Below are positions 16,897-26,090 of a stretch of 64,000 nt of DNA, piece after piece. This stretch comes from Brevinema_A sp051649605 (GTDB taxonomy: Bacteria; Spirochaetota; Brevinematia; Brevinematales; Brevinemataceae). The stretch lies in contig JBOFHK010000026.1 of NCBI GenBank assembly GCA_051649605.1, positions 1 through 64,000 of the forward strand. The letters run 5' to 3'. The position numbers and the translations under genes were made by a program. The notes under the pieces are model-generated. The model saw only the letters and a program-made list of their open reading frames with translations, was not told the origin of the DNA and made no database searches. How positions within the stretch are numbered: the first letter of the stretch is position 1; each line of letters starts with the position of its first letter.

Positions 16897-19114
16897 CAAT
16901 ATCAATTAACTGTAAACGGGCTTCTAGAATATTATTCCACTCGTTAATTTCTGGAATACCCACCAAGTCAAATTTTTCGTGGTGTTTGAGCTCTTCCCAG
17001 CGTTTTGCAAATCCCCAAGCAATCACATTGAATGTTCCTTTTCCTTTTTGGAATACAAAAATCATATGTTCTTTATTACGCCCAATATATTTTAGCTCAA
17101 CCAAAGTTACTCCTTTCACTAAAAAATTAGGAAAGGGGTTTTTACTACCAATAGGATTAAATAAACTTTGGAGATAATGAATATTTTTGATGTTGAGCAT
17201 TGATAAATCCGTAAGTTCAATATCAATATCTAAAGTGTTTTTTAGATTGGAAGCCGTCCAATTGGTCATATATTCTGTAATACTTCGTTGAAATTCTTCA
17301 AGATGTTCTTGGTTCATCACAAAACCACCAGCCGCTTTATGCCCTCCAAACTGAGAGAATAAATGACCCATACCTTGGAGAAATTCTACCACATTAAAAG
17401 ATCCCGTAGAACGTACAGATCCCGAAGCAATTCCCCCTTCTCCTAAAGCAACAATAATAACTGGGACTTGAAATTGATTTGTTAGTTTAGTTGCAATAAG
17501 CCCTGTTAAGCCACGACTAATATTATTGGACATCATAAATACATGTTTCTTGGTTAACACATTATCTAAATTGGTTAAATTAATAATTTCTTCCTCTAAC
17601 GCACTCACCATATTTTTTCGTTCTTGATCTTTTTGAATAAGTTGCTCTACGAGTTCGTTAGCTTTATTAATACTGGTTGAAGTAAGGAGTTCTACGACAA
17701 GACTAGCTTGACCAAGGCGTCCCGGCGAATTAATAATAGGCCCTAGAACCCAGCCTATAGATTTGGCATTAATAGAATCAATAATTTTGAGACGCCGTAA
17801 GAGTGAAATCAAACCTGTTGTCGAAAAATTAATACGATCTTTTTCTGTCCCAACACGAACAATGATACGATTTTCTCCGATTAAAGGCATAATATCCGCA
17901 ACCGTACCAATAGCTGCCAAGGGTAATAATTCTGAGAGGATTTGTTGGATAGGACGAGATCTGGACAAACACATTCGTCGATAGACTTCTGCATTGAGTT
18001 TGACGTCTGCTAAGGCTCTATGGAGTTTGCTTTGATCGACATAAATCCCAAGATACTCCCCAACGGCAAATAAGGTATGGGATTTAAGTGATTTAAACAT
18101 CACTCGGGAAATTAATAAGGTGTCAATGGGAGTATTGTTGATTTGTTTTTGCAACACACGCTGAAGATTAATCTGTAAAAATTTCATATCAAAACCAATA
18201 ATATTATGACCTACTACAGGAAGATCTCCAATAAAATCTAAAAACTGTGTCAAAGCTTCTATAAGTGGAATTCCTTCTATATCCAACATTTTTTGGGTAA
18301 TACTAGTGATTTGAGTAATTTTAGGGTCAATCGTTTTTTCTGTAGAAATAAGACATTGAAATTCTTTGATAATCACCCCATTTTTGGTTAGTACTGCTGC
18401 AATTTCAATAATATTATCTCGCTCGGGATCTAGTCCTGTTGTTTCAATATCAAAAAAAACAAATTCTTTATTATATTCTTCTAAAAGATAAGATTCCCCC
18501 AACGCATGTGCCAATTTTAAAGCGACTCCCGCCCCCGCTAAAAACGGAAAAGGATAGTTATTAAGTTTGGGATTAATCAAAGCAAATACTTCTGGTAGAT
18601 TTTCCAAAGGTTCGTGGTGATCGGTAATAATAATATCAATACCTAATTCTTTAGCGTATAGACACTCTTCTACCGCTGTAATTCCACAATCAACAGTAAT
18701 AATGAGAGAAATCCCTTGGGATTTTGCATAATCTAAGATTGATTTGGAGATACCATACTGATCATCTCCTTCTGGCACTCTAAAAGACACATTCCCATGA
18801 AAACGGGTAAGAATACGATGCATAATAGAAGTCGCCGTAACTCCATCCGCATCTTTGTCGCCAAAGATAAGAATTTTTTCTTTTTGAGAAATAGCTTGGT
18901 GGATTCGCTCCACAGCCTTATCAATATCAGTCAAAGCAAAAGGTGATGGGAGAGATAGTAACTGAGGATAAGCGAACTCCATCATCGAAGGGTAGTCATC
19001 AAAACCTCTATTTTTAGCAATATTGAGAATAAAATCTGGGAGCATAAGAGAATTCTTTATCTCACGATGTAAAGAAACATCTGAGCGACGAAGATTCCAT
19101 TCAAAAAAAGACAT
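16886..19114 (-). CDS. recJ: RecJ single-strand exonuclease with an inserted DnaQ-like exonuclease domain
   Basis: A 742-residue protein. The DHH phosphoesterase half is intact: FGDKDADGVTAT (85-96), VDCG (141-144), ITDHHEP (163-169) and the GAGVALKLAHAL helix (194-205). Instead of continuing, residues about 217-385 form a DEDDh 3'-5' exonuclease of the DnaQ type, with FFDIETTGLDPERDNIIEIA (Asp222, Glu224), VGHNIIGFDMKFL (Asp309) and HRALADVKLNA (His365, Asp370). RecJ then resumes with LLPLAAIGTVADIMPLIGENR, DHHA1 (FSQFGGHKAAGGF) and the OB-like end. Both nuclease sites look functional, so one chain could degrade single strands from either end. Confidence 0.9.
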   Translation of the reverse strand: MSFFEWNLRRSDVSLHREIKNSLMLPDFILNIAKNRGFDDYPSMMEFAYPQLLSLPSPFALTDIDKAVERIHQAISQKEKILIFGDKDADGVTATSIMHRILTRFHGNVSFRVPEGDDQYGISKSILDYAKSQGISLIITVDCGITAVEECLYAKELGIDIIITDHHEPLENLPEVFALINPKLNNYPFPFLAGAGVALKLAHALGESYLLEEYNKEFVFFDIETTGLDPERDNIIEIAAVLTKNGVIIKEFQCLISTEKTIDPKITQITSITQKMLDIEGIPLIEALTQFLDFIGDLPVVGHNIIGFDMKFLQINLQRVLQKQINNTPIDTLLISRVMFKSLKSHTLFAVGEYLGIYVDQSKLHRALADVKLNAEVYRRMCLSRSRPIQQILSELLPLAAIGTVADIMPLIGENRIIVRVGTEKDRINFSTTGLISLLRRLKIIDSINAKSIGWVLGPIINSPGRLGQASLVVELLTSTSINKANELVEQLIQKDQERKNMVSALEEEIINLTNLDNVLTKKHVFMMSNNISRGLTGLIATKLTNQFQVPVIIVALGEGGIASGSVRSTGSFNVVEFLQGMGHLFSQFGGHKAAGGFVMNQEHLEEFQRSITEYMTNWTASNLKNTLDIDIELTDLSMLNIKNIHYLQSLFNPIGSKNPFPNFLVKGVTLVELKYIGRNKEHMIFVFQKGKGTFNVIAWGFAKRWEELKHHEKFDLVGIPEINEWNNILEARLQLIDIDGK

Positions 19115-19379
19115 AGTAACTCCGTCTATTTAATTATTATTTTTTTTCTATTTTAGGATAATTAAAAACTACGCCCGAACATCACACTTTAATATATTAA
19201 CATGAAAGCACAAAAATAGCAAGAACACACATATATAAAATCCCTATTAATTTTTATACCAACCCCTAGAAAGGGTTTGAGAGTGTGTCTTATTTATCAC
19301 CAATTTAAGATAGGGTTCAATAGGATTTACAATCCTAAACTAAAAGAGTTCTCATTTTTTATATGCTCTTAACCTTTTC
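19115..19379. other. Divergent intergenic region without a recognised gene
   Basis: This is the AT-rich gap between recJ (minus) and bactofilin (plus). It contains short self-complementary stretches (AACCCCTAGAAAGGGTT near 19260-19278; AGGATTTACAATCCT near 19322-19336). I could not match it to any known RNA family or tRNA by eye. Confidence 0.5.
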
Positions 19380-19408
19380 TTGAAAATTTTTTATCAATCA
19401 AGTATAAT
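19380..19408 (+). promoter_or_regulatory. Promoter of the bactofilin-map unit
   Basis: TTGAAA (19380-19385), 17 bases, TATAAT (19403-19408). It lies 37 bases before the bactofilin ATG. An in-frame TTG at 19380 falls in the -35 element, which rules out the longer reading of that gene. Confidence 0.8.
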
Positions 19409-19445
19409 ATTGATATGTTTAAAACAACAGTTGGTGGAGGAATCA

Positions 19446-19937
19446 ATGAGTAAAGAAATTATACCCAACAGTCTAATTGGTGAAGGAGCAGAATTCAAAG
19501 GCAAATTTAAAGTCGCCGGCTCTTTTCGTATTGACGGTTATTTTGAAGGAGAGCTCACCGTTGATGATCACTTGTTCATAAGCCCTATCGGAAGATTAAA
19601 AACCACTACCGTATATACGAAGACAATTGCAATTGCTGGTATTTTTATGGGAAATGTTGACGCCTCAGAAGAGGTTCAATTACTCTCCACAGGAAGAGTA
19701 CTTGGTAATATTAAAGTCCCCCGCCTTATTATGGAACCGGGAGTTGTCGTCCAAGGGAGTATTGATATTACAGGTTCTGCAAGCCAACACCTTGATACTA
19801 TAGTTGCAGAATCATTTAACTCCCAAAATAAAAATATCATCATAACTGATCATATTTCCAATCTCGAAGAGCTCAATACCGAAGATGTTCTATCACAAGA
19901 TTTGGATAAAAATACTGAAAAAAATAAAAAAAAGTAG
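19446..19937 (+). CDS. Bactofilin
   Basis: A 163-residue polymer-forming cytoskeletal protein. The core (about residues 8-110) is the right-handed beta-helix of repeats typical of the family (GEGAEFKGKFKVAGSFRIDG, then GELTVDDHLFISPIG and IAIAGIFMGNVDASEEVQLL). Charged low-complexity ends follow. I start at ATG 19446 with GGTGGAGG upstream. Bactofilins help set cell shape, and in spiral bacteria such as Leptospira and Helicobacter they affect helical form, which fits a spirochaete. It is co-transcribed with map, 6 bases downstream. Confidence 0.92.
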   Translation: MSKEIIPNSLIGEGAEFKGKFKVAGSFRIDGYFEGELTVDDHLFISPIGRLKTTTVYTKTIAIAGIFMGNVDASEEVQLLSTGRVLGNIKVPRLIMEPGVVVQGSIDITGSASQHLDTIVAESFNSQNKNIIITDHISNLEELNTEDVLSQDLDKNTEKNKKK

Positions 19938-19943
19938 ATTGCT

Positions 19944-20720
19944 ATGCTGACAAATTCTCTACAATTAGATTATATGAAAAAATCTAGTAAGTTAGTTGCC
20001 GATGTTTTCAATCACCTTAAAACAGTTATTAAACCTGGTATTACTGGATTATACGTAGATACTATCGTTGAAGATTTTATTAGTTCTCGAGGAGGACGTC
20101 CTGCCTTTAAAAATTATACGCCCCATCCAGAGATGACTGCTTTTCCTTATTCTATCTGTTGGTCTATGAATGATGAAGTAATTCATGGTTTCCCCTCCAA
20201 CGTTGAAGTAAAAGACGGTGATATTATTTCTGTCGACCTTGGAGTAGAATTAAATGGATATTTTTCTGATTCAGCTTACACATTCTTAATAGGCGATGTT
20301 GATCCCAAAGTGCGTCAAATGTCCGATAACACCCAAAAAGCATTGTGGAATGCTATCCAAGTCTGTGAACCTGGCAATTATATTGGTGATATTGGTAAAG
20401 CTATAGAATTTACCCTTAAAAAACAATACGGTATTGTAAGAGATTTTTGTGGACATGGTATTGGTACTAAGCTCCACGAAAAACCTAGTATTATCAATTA
20501 CTACGACCCAAAAAGACGAGGTCCAAAAATCGAAGTCGGCATGGTTTTAGCAATCGAACCAATGGTTAATCTCGGCACAGAAAAAGTTACAGCCAAAGAT
20601 GATGGTTGGACTATCGTAACTGCAGATGGTCAAACATCCTGCCACTGGGAACATAGCGTTGCAATCACTCGCGATGGGCCTATCATTCTTACAGACAGAG
20701 GAGATTTTTTGTTTGATTAA
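19944..20720 (+). CDS. map: Methionine aminopeptidase, type I
   Basis: A cytosolic metallopeptidase that removes the initiator methionine. In its 258 residues the pita-bread fold motifs are present: the ICWSMNDEVIHGFPS substrate loop, ISVDLGVELNGYFSDSAYTF with two metal-binding Asp, CGHGIGTKLHEKP with the metal His, LAIEPMVNLG and HWEHSVAITRDG with the two Glu ligands. It starts 6 bases after bactofilin, and its ribosome site is weak, so translation may be coupled. Confidence 0.95.
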   Translation: MLTNSLQLDYMKKSSKLVADVFNHLKTVIKPGITGLYVDTIVEDFISSRGGRPAFKNYTPHPEMTAFPYSICWSMNDEVIHGFPSNVEVKDGDIISVDLGVELNGYFSDSAYTFLIGDVDPKVRQMSDNTQKALWNAIQVCEPGNYIGDIGKAIEFTLKKQYGIVRDFCGHGIGTKLHEKPSIINYYDPKRRGPKIEVGMVLAIEPMVNLGTEKVTAKDDGWTIVTADGQTSCHWEHSVAITRDGPIILTDRGDFLFD

Positions 20721-20743
20721 AAAGATGTTTTTAAAGAGATAAT

Positions 20744-20772
20744 TTGATTTTTTTCAAAAAAATATCTATAAT
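20744..20772 (+). promoter_or_regulatory. Promoter of secA
   Basis: TTGATT (20744-20749), 17 bases, TATAAT (20767-20772), 31 bases before the secA ATG. Confidence 0.75.
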
Positions 20773-20802
20773 AACTATATATTATCAAGCGAGGATCTCT
20801 TA

Positions 20803-23292
20803 ATGTCGGTATTCACAAAAATTTTAGAGCTTTTTTTCGGAACGAAACAAGAGCGAGATCTAAAAAAAATTCAAGGACGAGTTGATCAAATCAATAGTCT
20901 CGAGCCAGAAATCTCCGCCTTATCTGATGAAGAATTAACACAAAAACGAAGTTATTTCAAAACAAAACTGGAACAAGGGGAAAGCCTTGACGATATTATG
21001 CCTGAGGTATTTGCCGTTGTTCGTGAAATTTCCAAACGTACCTTAGGAATGAGACATTTCGATGTACAACTTTTTGGAGGGATTTCTCTTCATGAAGGAA
21101 ATATTGCCGAGATGAAAACAGGAGAAGGTAAAACATTAATGGCAACTTTAGCTATTACGCTTAATGCTTTGTCAGAAAAAGGCGTTCATTTAGTTACCGT
21201 TAATGATTATTTAGCAAAACGAGATGCTCAATGGATGGCACCCATTTATCTTTTTTTAGACCTCAGTGTAGGAATCGTCAATCAAGATCAAGCTAGTTTC
21301 AAAGTACAGTTTAGTGGGAACAATTTTGAAACAATCTTAGTGCCTATCTCCCGTAGAGAAGCTTATCACTGTGATATTACCTATATTACCAATAATGAAT
21401 TAGGATTCGATTACCTAAGAGATAATATGTGTTTCGAGCTAAACGAAAAAACACAGCAAAAATTAAATTTTGCGATTGTAGACGAAGCAGATTCTATCTT
21501 GATTGATGAAGCACGAACTCCTTTAATTATTTCTGGTCCTTCTGAAGAAAAAACCGACCTCTATTACAAAATTAATCGTATTATTCCCAAACTATCTCGT
21601 GCCGAATTTAACGAGAAGGAGGAGCTTATTGAAGGTACAGGGGATTTTGGAGTTTTTCTTAAAGAAAAAAATATCGCTCTGACCGAGCAAGGGACTCGAC
21701 ACCTTGAAGAGCTTCTTGCAATTGATGATTTATATTCTCCTGAAAATAGCCAATACATTCACTTCATTTTAGCTGGTATTAAAGCTCATCATCTATACCA
21801 AAAAGAAGTAGAATATATTGTAGAAAATGGTGAAGTCGTTATTATTGATGAATTTACAGGACGAAAAATGACAGGGCGACGTTGGTCCGACGGAATTCAC
21901 CAAGCCATAGAAGCAAAAGAAAATCTCAAAATCAAACAAGAATTCCAAACTTTAGCATCGATTACTTTCCAAAATCTCTTCCGTATGTACCCTAAATTAT
22001 CAGGAATGACAGGGACTGCAGAAACAGAGGCAGGAGAGCTATATTCTATCTATAAAACAGACGTTATCGTAATACCAACTAATGAACCCATAATCCGTGA
22101 AGATCATGCTGATAAAATGTACCTATCTAAAGATGGTAAACATAAAGCTTTAATAAGAGATCTTAAAAATGCTCACGCAACTGGGCAACCAATCTTAGTT
22201 GGTACAGGATCAGTAGAATCTTCAGAAGAATTATCCCGTCTCCTCAAAAAAGAAAAAATTACCCATTCTGTATTAAATGCTAAATACCATACTCAAGAAG
22301 CTGAAATCGTTAAAGATGCAGGGAAAAAAAATGCTGTAACAATCGCAACTAATATGGCAGGGCGAGGGACTGACATTAAGCTCGGAGAAGGCGTTGTCGA
22401 GCTTGGTGGCTTATTAGTCTTGGGAGCGGAACGCCATGAAGCACGACGTATCGACAATCAGCTCCGAGGGCGTTCTGGACGTCAAGGCGATCCAGGGGCA
22501 TCTATATTTTATGTATCCTGCGATGATCCCCTAATGAAAGCCGTGAACGTTTCTCAACACAAAGAATTAATGCAAAAAATGGGATTCTCCGAAGAAGATG
22601 AAATTCAAGACAAAATGTTTTCCCGTGTTATTGAAATGGCTCAAAAACGTCTCGAAAATTTCCATTTTGATATTCGTAAAAATATTTTGGAATACGATGA
22701 AGTCATGAACGAACAACGTAATTATATCTACAATCTAAGAAATAATATCCTTGATACCGAACACGAAAAAGAAAGCCTTTCCTTAATGATCCACGAGACT
22801 TTAGATTTTTATGCCGATCATCGTGGCGAAAAAATTCGACGTTCTGAATCTTGGAATAGAGACATGCTTAAAACGTGGCTCAATCAGCATTTTACTATTG
22901 ATGTCTTTATCGAAAAAACAATGGTTTTTTCAGAACTGAGCGATTTGATTTTGCATCAAGTCTACAATCGTTTTCAAGATGTCCCTCCTCAAATCGTTCG
23001 TCAAGCGATTCGTTTTATATCTCTTCGTACTCTAGATAATCTATGGAAAGAACACCTTCACAATATCGATATTTTGAGAAACGGTATCGGTCTTCAAGGA
23101 TATGCTCAAAAAAGTCCTATCGTAGAATATAAAATGCGTGCTTCTATCATGTTCAAAGAACTAAAAGAAAAACTACAATTAGATATTTTAAGTATTTTAA
23201 GCCGTCTGGAAATCAAACCAGAACAACAAGTTCCTTCGTTCAAAACAAATAAAAATAAAATAAAAAACGTTAATAAAAAATCTTTCCTATAA
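20803..23292 (+). CDS. secA: Protein translocase ATPase SecA
   Basis: An 829-residue ATPase that drives preproteins through SecYEG. It shows Walker A MKTGEGKTLMATLA, the DEAD-like VDEADSILIDEARTPLIISG, the preprotein cross-linking domain, ATNMAGRGTDIKLG, the QLRGRSGRQGDPG arginine-finger motif and the helical scaffold. The C-terminus is a short Lys/Asn-rich tail without the CxCxnCH zinc-binding motif used to dock SecB in proteobacteria. The stop codon lies within the terminator hairpin that follows. Confidence 0.97.
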   Translation: MSVFTKILELFFGTKQERDLKKIQGRVDQINSLEPEISALSDEELTQKRSYFKTKLEQGESLDDIMPEVFAVVREISKRTLGMRHFDVQLFGGISLHEGNIAEMKTGEGKTLMATLAITLNALSEKGVHLVTVNDYLAKRDAQWMAPIYLFLDLSVGIVNQDQASFKVQFSGNNFETILVPISRREAYHCDITYITNNELGFDYLRDNMCFELNEKTQQKLNFAIVDEADSILIDEARTPLIISGPSEEKTDLYYKINRIIPKLSRAEFNEKEELIEGTGDFGVFLKEKNIALTEQGTRHLEELLAIDDLYSPENSQYIHFILAGIKAHHLYQKEVEYIVENGEVVIIDEFTGRKMTGRRWSDGIHQAIEAKENLKIKQEFQTLASITFQNLFRMYPKLSGMTGTAETEAGELYSIYKTDVIVIPTNEPIIREDHADKMYLSKDGKHKALIRDLKNAHATGQPILVGTGSVESSEELSRLLKKEKITHSVLNAKYHTQEAEIVKDAGKKNAVTIATNMAGRGTDIKLGEGVVELGGLLVLGAERHEARRIDNQLRGRSGRQGDPGASIFYVSCDDPLMKAVNVSQHKELMQKMGFSEEDEIQDKMFSRVIEMAQKRLENFHFDIRKNILEYDEVMNEQRNYIYNLRNNILDTEHEKESLSLMIHETLDFYADHRGEKIRRSESWNRDMLKTWLNQHFTIDVFIEKTMVFSELSDLILHQVYNRFQDVPPQIVRQAIRFISLRTLDNLWKEHLHNIDILRNGIGLQGYAQKSPIVEYKMRASIMFKELKEKLQLDILSILSRLEIKPEQQVPSFKTNKNKIKNVNKKSFL

Positions 23293-23306
23293 TAGGAAAG
23301 ATTTTT
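23275..23306 (+). terminator. Terminator overlapping the secA stop codon
   Basis: The arms AAAAATCTTTCCTAT and ATAGGAAAGATTTTT are nearly contiguous and end in a T run. It includes the secA stop (23290-23292) and ends 10 bases before the next start, so the beta-propeller gene should depend on read-through. Confidence 0.82.
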
Positions 23307-23316
23307 ATGAGGTACT

Positions 23317-24417
23317 ATGTTTATCATTCTAATTTTTTTACTCTTCCCTATTAAGGCATTTTCTGATACCCGTACAAACAACCTTCCTCAAGGATTTCAG
23401 TGGCGTTATATTATGGACGAACGAGAACCAGCTCCAAGGTTTGGACAATTTTGGCGAGATGGAATTTTTTTGGAAGATAAAATTATTGTTTTGAGCACAC
23501 ATACTTTAATTGCTTTAGATTTCCAAGGAAAAGAGCTCTGGAAAATGGGATTAGCCGCAGAAAATCCCTTATCCGAAGCAAAAATTCATCAAAGCGATTC
23601 CAACGAAATCGTTATAGTTATTACCGATGCCTTATTACGAATCAATACAGATACCGGGGAATTAATTGATCATTATGGTTACAATGTCCAAAAAAGATCT
23701 GCCTTTCAGTTTACCGAGTTACTACCCAGATCATCCATCTTACTTGGGGATTATATCTACGTATTTTTAGGACCTCAGCTATTATCATTTCATAAAAAAG
23801 ATTTAAAAAGAGAAAATATCGCTAATCTTAATAGCTTACCTAAAACTATCCCTGTAATTTATGGGACACAATTAGTTATTGGATTTTTAAATGGATTTGT
23901 CGAATTATTAAACCCTCAAACCAAAGAAAAGTATACCTTGATTTATGGTAAGACCGAAGCAGATTTTTCTGTTCGTCAGATTATTGTTAATCAAGATTTT
24001 ATTTTTATTCCTAGTAATCGTTCCATTCAAGTCTATAGCAATACATCATTTTTTGCAGAGAGTGATTTATTTCCTGATAATATTCTCTCCTTGATAGACG
24101 GTCAGATATGGCTCCGACAACACCAACAAGGCACACTTTATAAAATTGACGAAACCTTAAGTTCTTTACAAAAAATCGAATTTGTTTCTAATAAATCCGC
24201 AAACAAAATTAGTACTCCTCTTGCTGGAAATAGCAATACCCTCTTCCATATTGATGGAATTGAAGGACGAATTTTTATTATTCAAACACAAACAGCCACA
24301 ATACAAGTGATTTATTCAGAAGATTTCTCAGATAATCCCCCTCTACAACTATTAGATCAGCAAGATGATTCTATTTTGTTAGGGGGATTTGAGGGACTAT
24401 ACTTAATAAAAATTTAA
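23317..24417 (+). CDS. Exported PQQ-like beta-propeller protein
   Basis: A 366-residue protein with a cleavable signal (FIILIFLLFPIKAFS, then DTRTNN). The rest is made of repeated beta-strand blades of the PQQ/BamB type: LIALDFQGKELWKMG, LLRINTDTGELIDHY and FVELLNPQTKEKYTLIYG. It is probably periplasmic. BamB itself is usually of similar length and a lipoprotein; this one has no lipobox, so a BamB role is only a possibility. It follows secA behind a terminator, with a GAGG ribosome site. Confidence 0.75.
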   Translation: MFIILIFLLFPIKAFSDTRTNNLPQGFQWRYIMDEREPAPRFGQFWRDGIFLEDKIIVLSTHTLIALDFQGKELWKMGLAAENPLSEAKIHQSDSNEIVIVITDALLRINTDTGELIDHYGYNVQKRSAFQFTELLPRSSILLGDYIYVFLGPQLLSFHKKDLKRENIANLNSLPKTIPVIYGTQLVIGFLNGFVELLNPQTKEKYTLIYGKTEADFSVRQIIVNQDFIFIPSNRSIQVYSNTSFFAESDLFPDNILSLIDGQIWLRQHQQGTLYKIDETLSSLQKIEFVSNKSANKISTPLAGNSNTLFHIDGIEGRIFIIQTQTATIQVIYSEDFSDNPPLQLLDQQDDSILLGGFEGLYLIKI

Positions 24418-24433
24418 AGAACAAAACTATCTA

Positions 24434-25204
24434 TTACAGGATAAAAGGGATAATTGCTTTTCGATCTTTTGGGTAATCAGGGAAATTCTTGAGATACCAT
24501 TGATGGCTTGTTAAGGCACGAGGAAGAAGATTGGCAATCGTCCATAGAACAAAAGCAACACCAGCCCATGATTTTAACATTGTCATCCAACCTAGCCAAA
24601 TAATAATCTCTCCTAAATAGTTTGGACAAGAGATATAACGAAATAATGCGCCATAAGGGATTTTATAATCTGTTTCTCCTTTTTTACGGAGATTTTTAAG
24701 GATAAAATCTGATTGCCTATTAATAAAAGAGCCTGTAAGAAAGATGATCAATCCTATAATAAAATTCCAAGATCGTAGATAATCACCAGCGTACAAATCT
24801 TTTGGGGCAATAAAAAAAATCCAACCCGCCTGAAAATATGTATTAACCACTTGAAAAATAAAGGAAGATAGGAGCATTGCCAAGGGCATAGGATTTTTAT
24901 GCTTTGTTAAAAAAGGGTACAAAAAACTTCGATAAAAATAGTGGAACTGCCAAATAAAAAACAGTGCAACAATTCCTGAATTAAGAGAGCGAGAAAGCAC
25001 TAAAAAAGTAACAAACAAAATAGAAGAAGGCGATTCCATGATCAACCATCCCCATTTTGCAGGAATCATAATCTTTCCCCAAGAGGAAGAAACCATTTTT
25101 CCATAAGGAGCAACATATTTTCCAATCGTTAATAAATAAAACACTCCTATAGGCAGAATCGTAAATATAATTAATAAACTATAATAAATATTTAGATTAA
25201 ACAT
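24434..25204 (-). CDS. Steroid 5-alpha-reductase-like membrane protein
   Basis: A 256-residue multi-pass membrane protein with about six helices. The C-terminal half carries the signature of the 3-oxo-5-alpha-steroid 4-dehydrogenase/ICMT superfamily: KIPYGALFRYISCPNYLGEI (the P-NYxGE cofactor-binding motif), WLGWMTMLKSW, and an ending close to FPDYPKDRKAIIPFIL, where eukaryotic members have a near-identical YPxxRKALIPF tail. The family reduces C=C bonds next to a carbonyl or alkylates membrane substrates. The bacterial substrate is unknown. Start ATG 25204 with TTGGAGAA. Confidence 0.8.
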   Translation of the reverse strand: MFNLNIYYSLLIIFTILPIGVFYLLTIGKYVAPYGKMVSSSWGKIMIPAKWGWLIMESPSSILFVTFLVLSRSLNSGIVALFFIWQFHYFYRSFLYPFLTKHKNPMPLAMLLSSFIFQVVNTYFQAGWIFFIAPKDLYAGDYLRSWNFIIGLIIFLTGSFINRQSDFILKNLRKKGETDYKIPYGALFRYISCPNYLGEIIIWLGWMTMLKSWAGVAFVLWTIANLLPRALTSHQWYLKNFPDYPKDRKAIIPFIL

Positions 25205-25252
25205 AAATTCTCCAAAAAAATATAAAAATAAAGATAAAGATAAATAATTAAA

Positions 25253-25909
25253 TTAAAAACGAAATCCTAGAGAAATAGAAGGATACCATCCCTTAAATAC
25301 CAATGCTGTACTACTTCCAATACTAACCGCGTAAGAAACACCAACATCGATATAAAAGAAGTTAAAAATAAATCTCATCCCTAATGTGGGTAAAAAAGGA
25401 ATATCATCCGTACTTACAAAAACAAATTGAGCTTGTGCAATTAAGGAAATTTCAAAAATACGATAATTATAAAAAGAATAACCAGTAATTATCCGAAAAG
25501 CAACATAAGGTTTGAAAAATCCCACCGCTGTATAGTAATCATCAACAGGGATACTGGGAATAAAAGTTAAATTAATCTCTAATTGTCCCCACCATTCGGG
25601 AATAAAGTATTTTAAAATACCCAAACTGGCTTGGTAAGGGGCTAAACTCGTAGAAAAAACAAAATAAGGATTCCCTTCATTAGGTAACACTCGTTTTTGT
25701 TTTACTACTTCTGCAGAGTTGATATCCAATGAAGCGGGAGCTTTTGTAAGATTTGCTTCTAGTGATAAAGAATCCTGTTGTGGAAGGTCAGGTAAGGCAA
25801 GATTAGAACGCTCTTCTTGAATTTTTTGTTCTTTAAGGGTCATTTCTTGAGAATAATTTATTATTGGAAAAAGTAATAGTATTAATAAGGATCGAATCAG
25901 AATCTTCAT
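25253..25909 (-). CDS. Predicted outer-membrane beta-barrel protein
   Basis: A 218-residue exported protein. The signal peptide (about residues 1-20) precedes a polar, Glu/Gln-rich linker (about 20-75), then alternating beta-strand segments rich in Tyr/Phe (YFVFSTSLAPYQASLGIL, FFKPYVAFRIITGYSFYNYR) ending in the terminal aromatic signature ISLGFRF for BAM insertion. I recognise no family. It lies 48 bases upstream of the reductase-like gene on the same strand. Confidence 0.7.
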   Translation of the reverse strand: MKILIRSLLILLLFPIINYSQEMTLKEQKIQEERSNLALPDLPQQDSLSLEANLTKAPASLDINSAEVVKQKRVLPNEGNPYFVFSTSLAPYQASLGILKYFIPEWWGQLEINLTFIPSIPVDDYYTAVGFFKPYVAFRIITGYSFYNYRIFEISLIAQAQFVFVSTDDIPFLPTLGMRFIFNFFYIDVGVSYAVSIGSSTALVFKGWYPSISLGFRF

Positions 25910-26005
25910 TCACTCTCCCATCATTGAGCAAGAATTATTATATTATAAAATAGATAACTAAAATTTTCAAGTATTATCTTACAATAATACTACAAAATTA
26001 ATAAA

Positions 26006-26034
26006 TTGACAAAAAAAATGATCTATTGTAAAAT
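26006..26034 (+). promoter_or_regulatory. Promoter of the SDR gene
   Basis: TTGACA (26006-26011), 17 bases, TAAAAT (26029-26034), 56 bases before ATG 26091. Confidence 0.7.
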
Positions 26035-26090
26035 ATATAAAATATTATAGTATTTGAAAAGGATTTAAAAGATTCGTTTCAGGAGGGCTT

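Noticed and set aside
19115..19379. Possible structured RNA in the recJ-bactofilin gap
   Set aside because: Only short weak hairpins are present; no tRNA, SRP RNA, 6S or other known consensus could be recognised.
19380..19445. Longer bactofilin N-terminus from TTG 19380
   Set aside because: That start overlaps the -35 element and the extension covers the -10 and the Shine-Dalgarno of ATG 19446.
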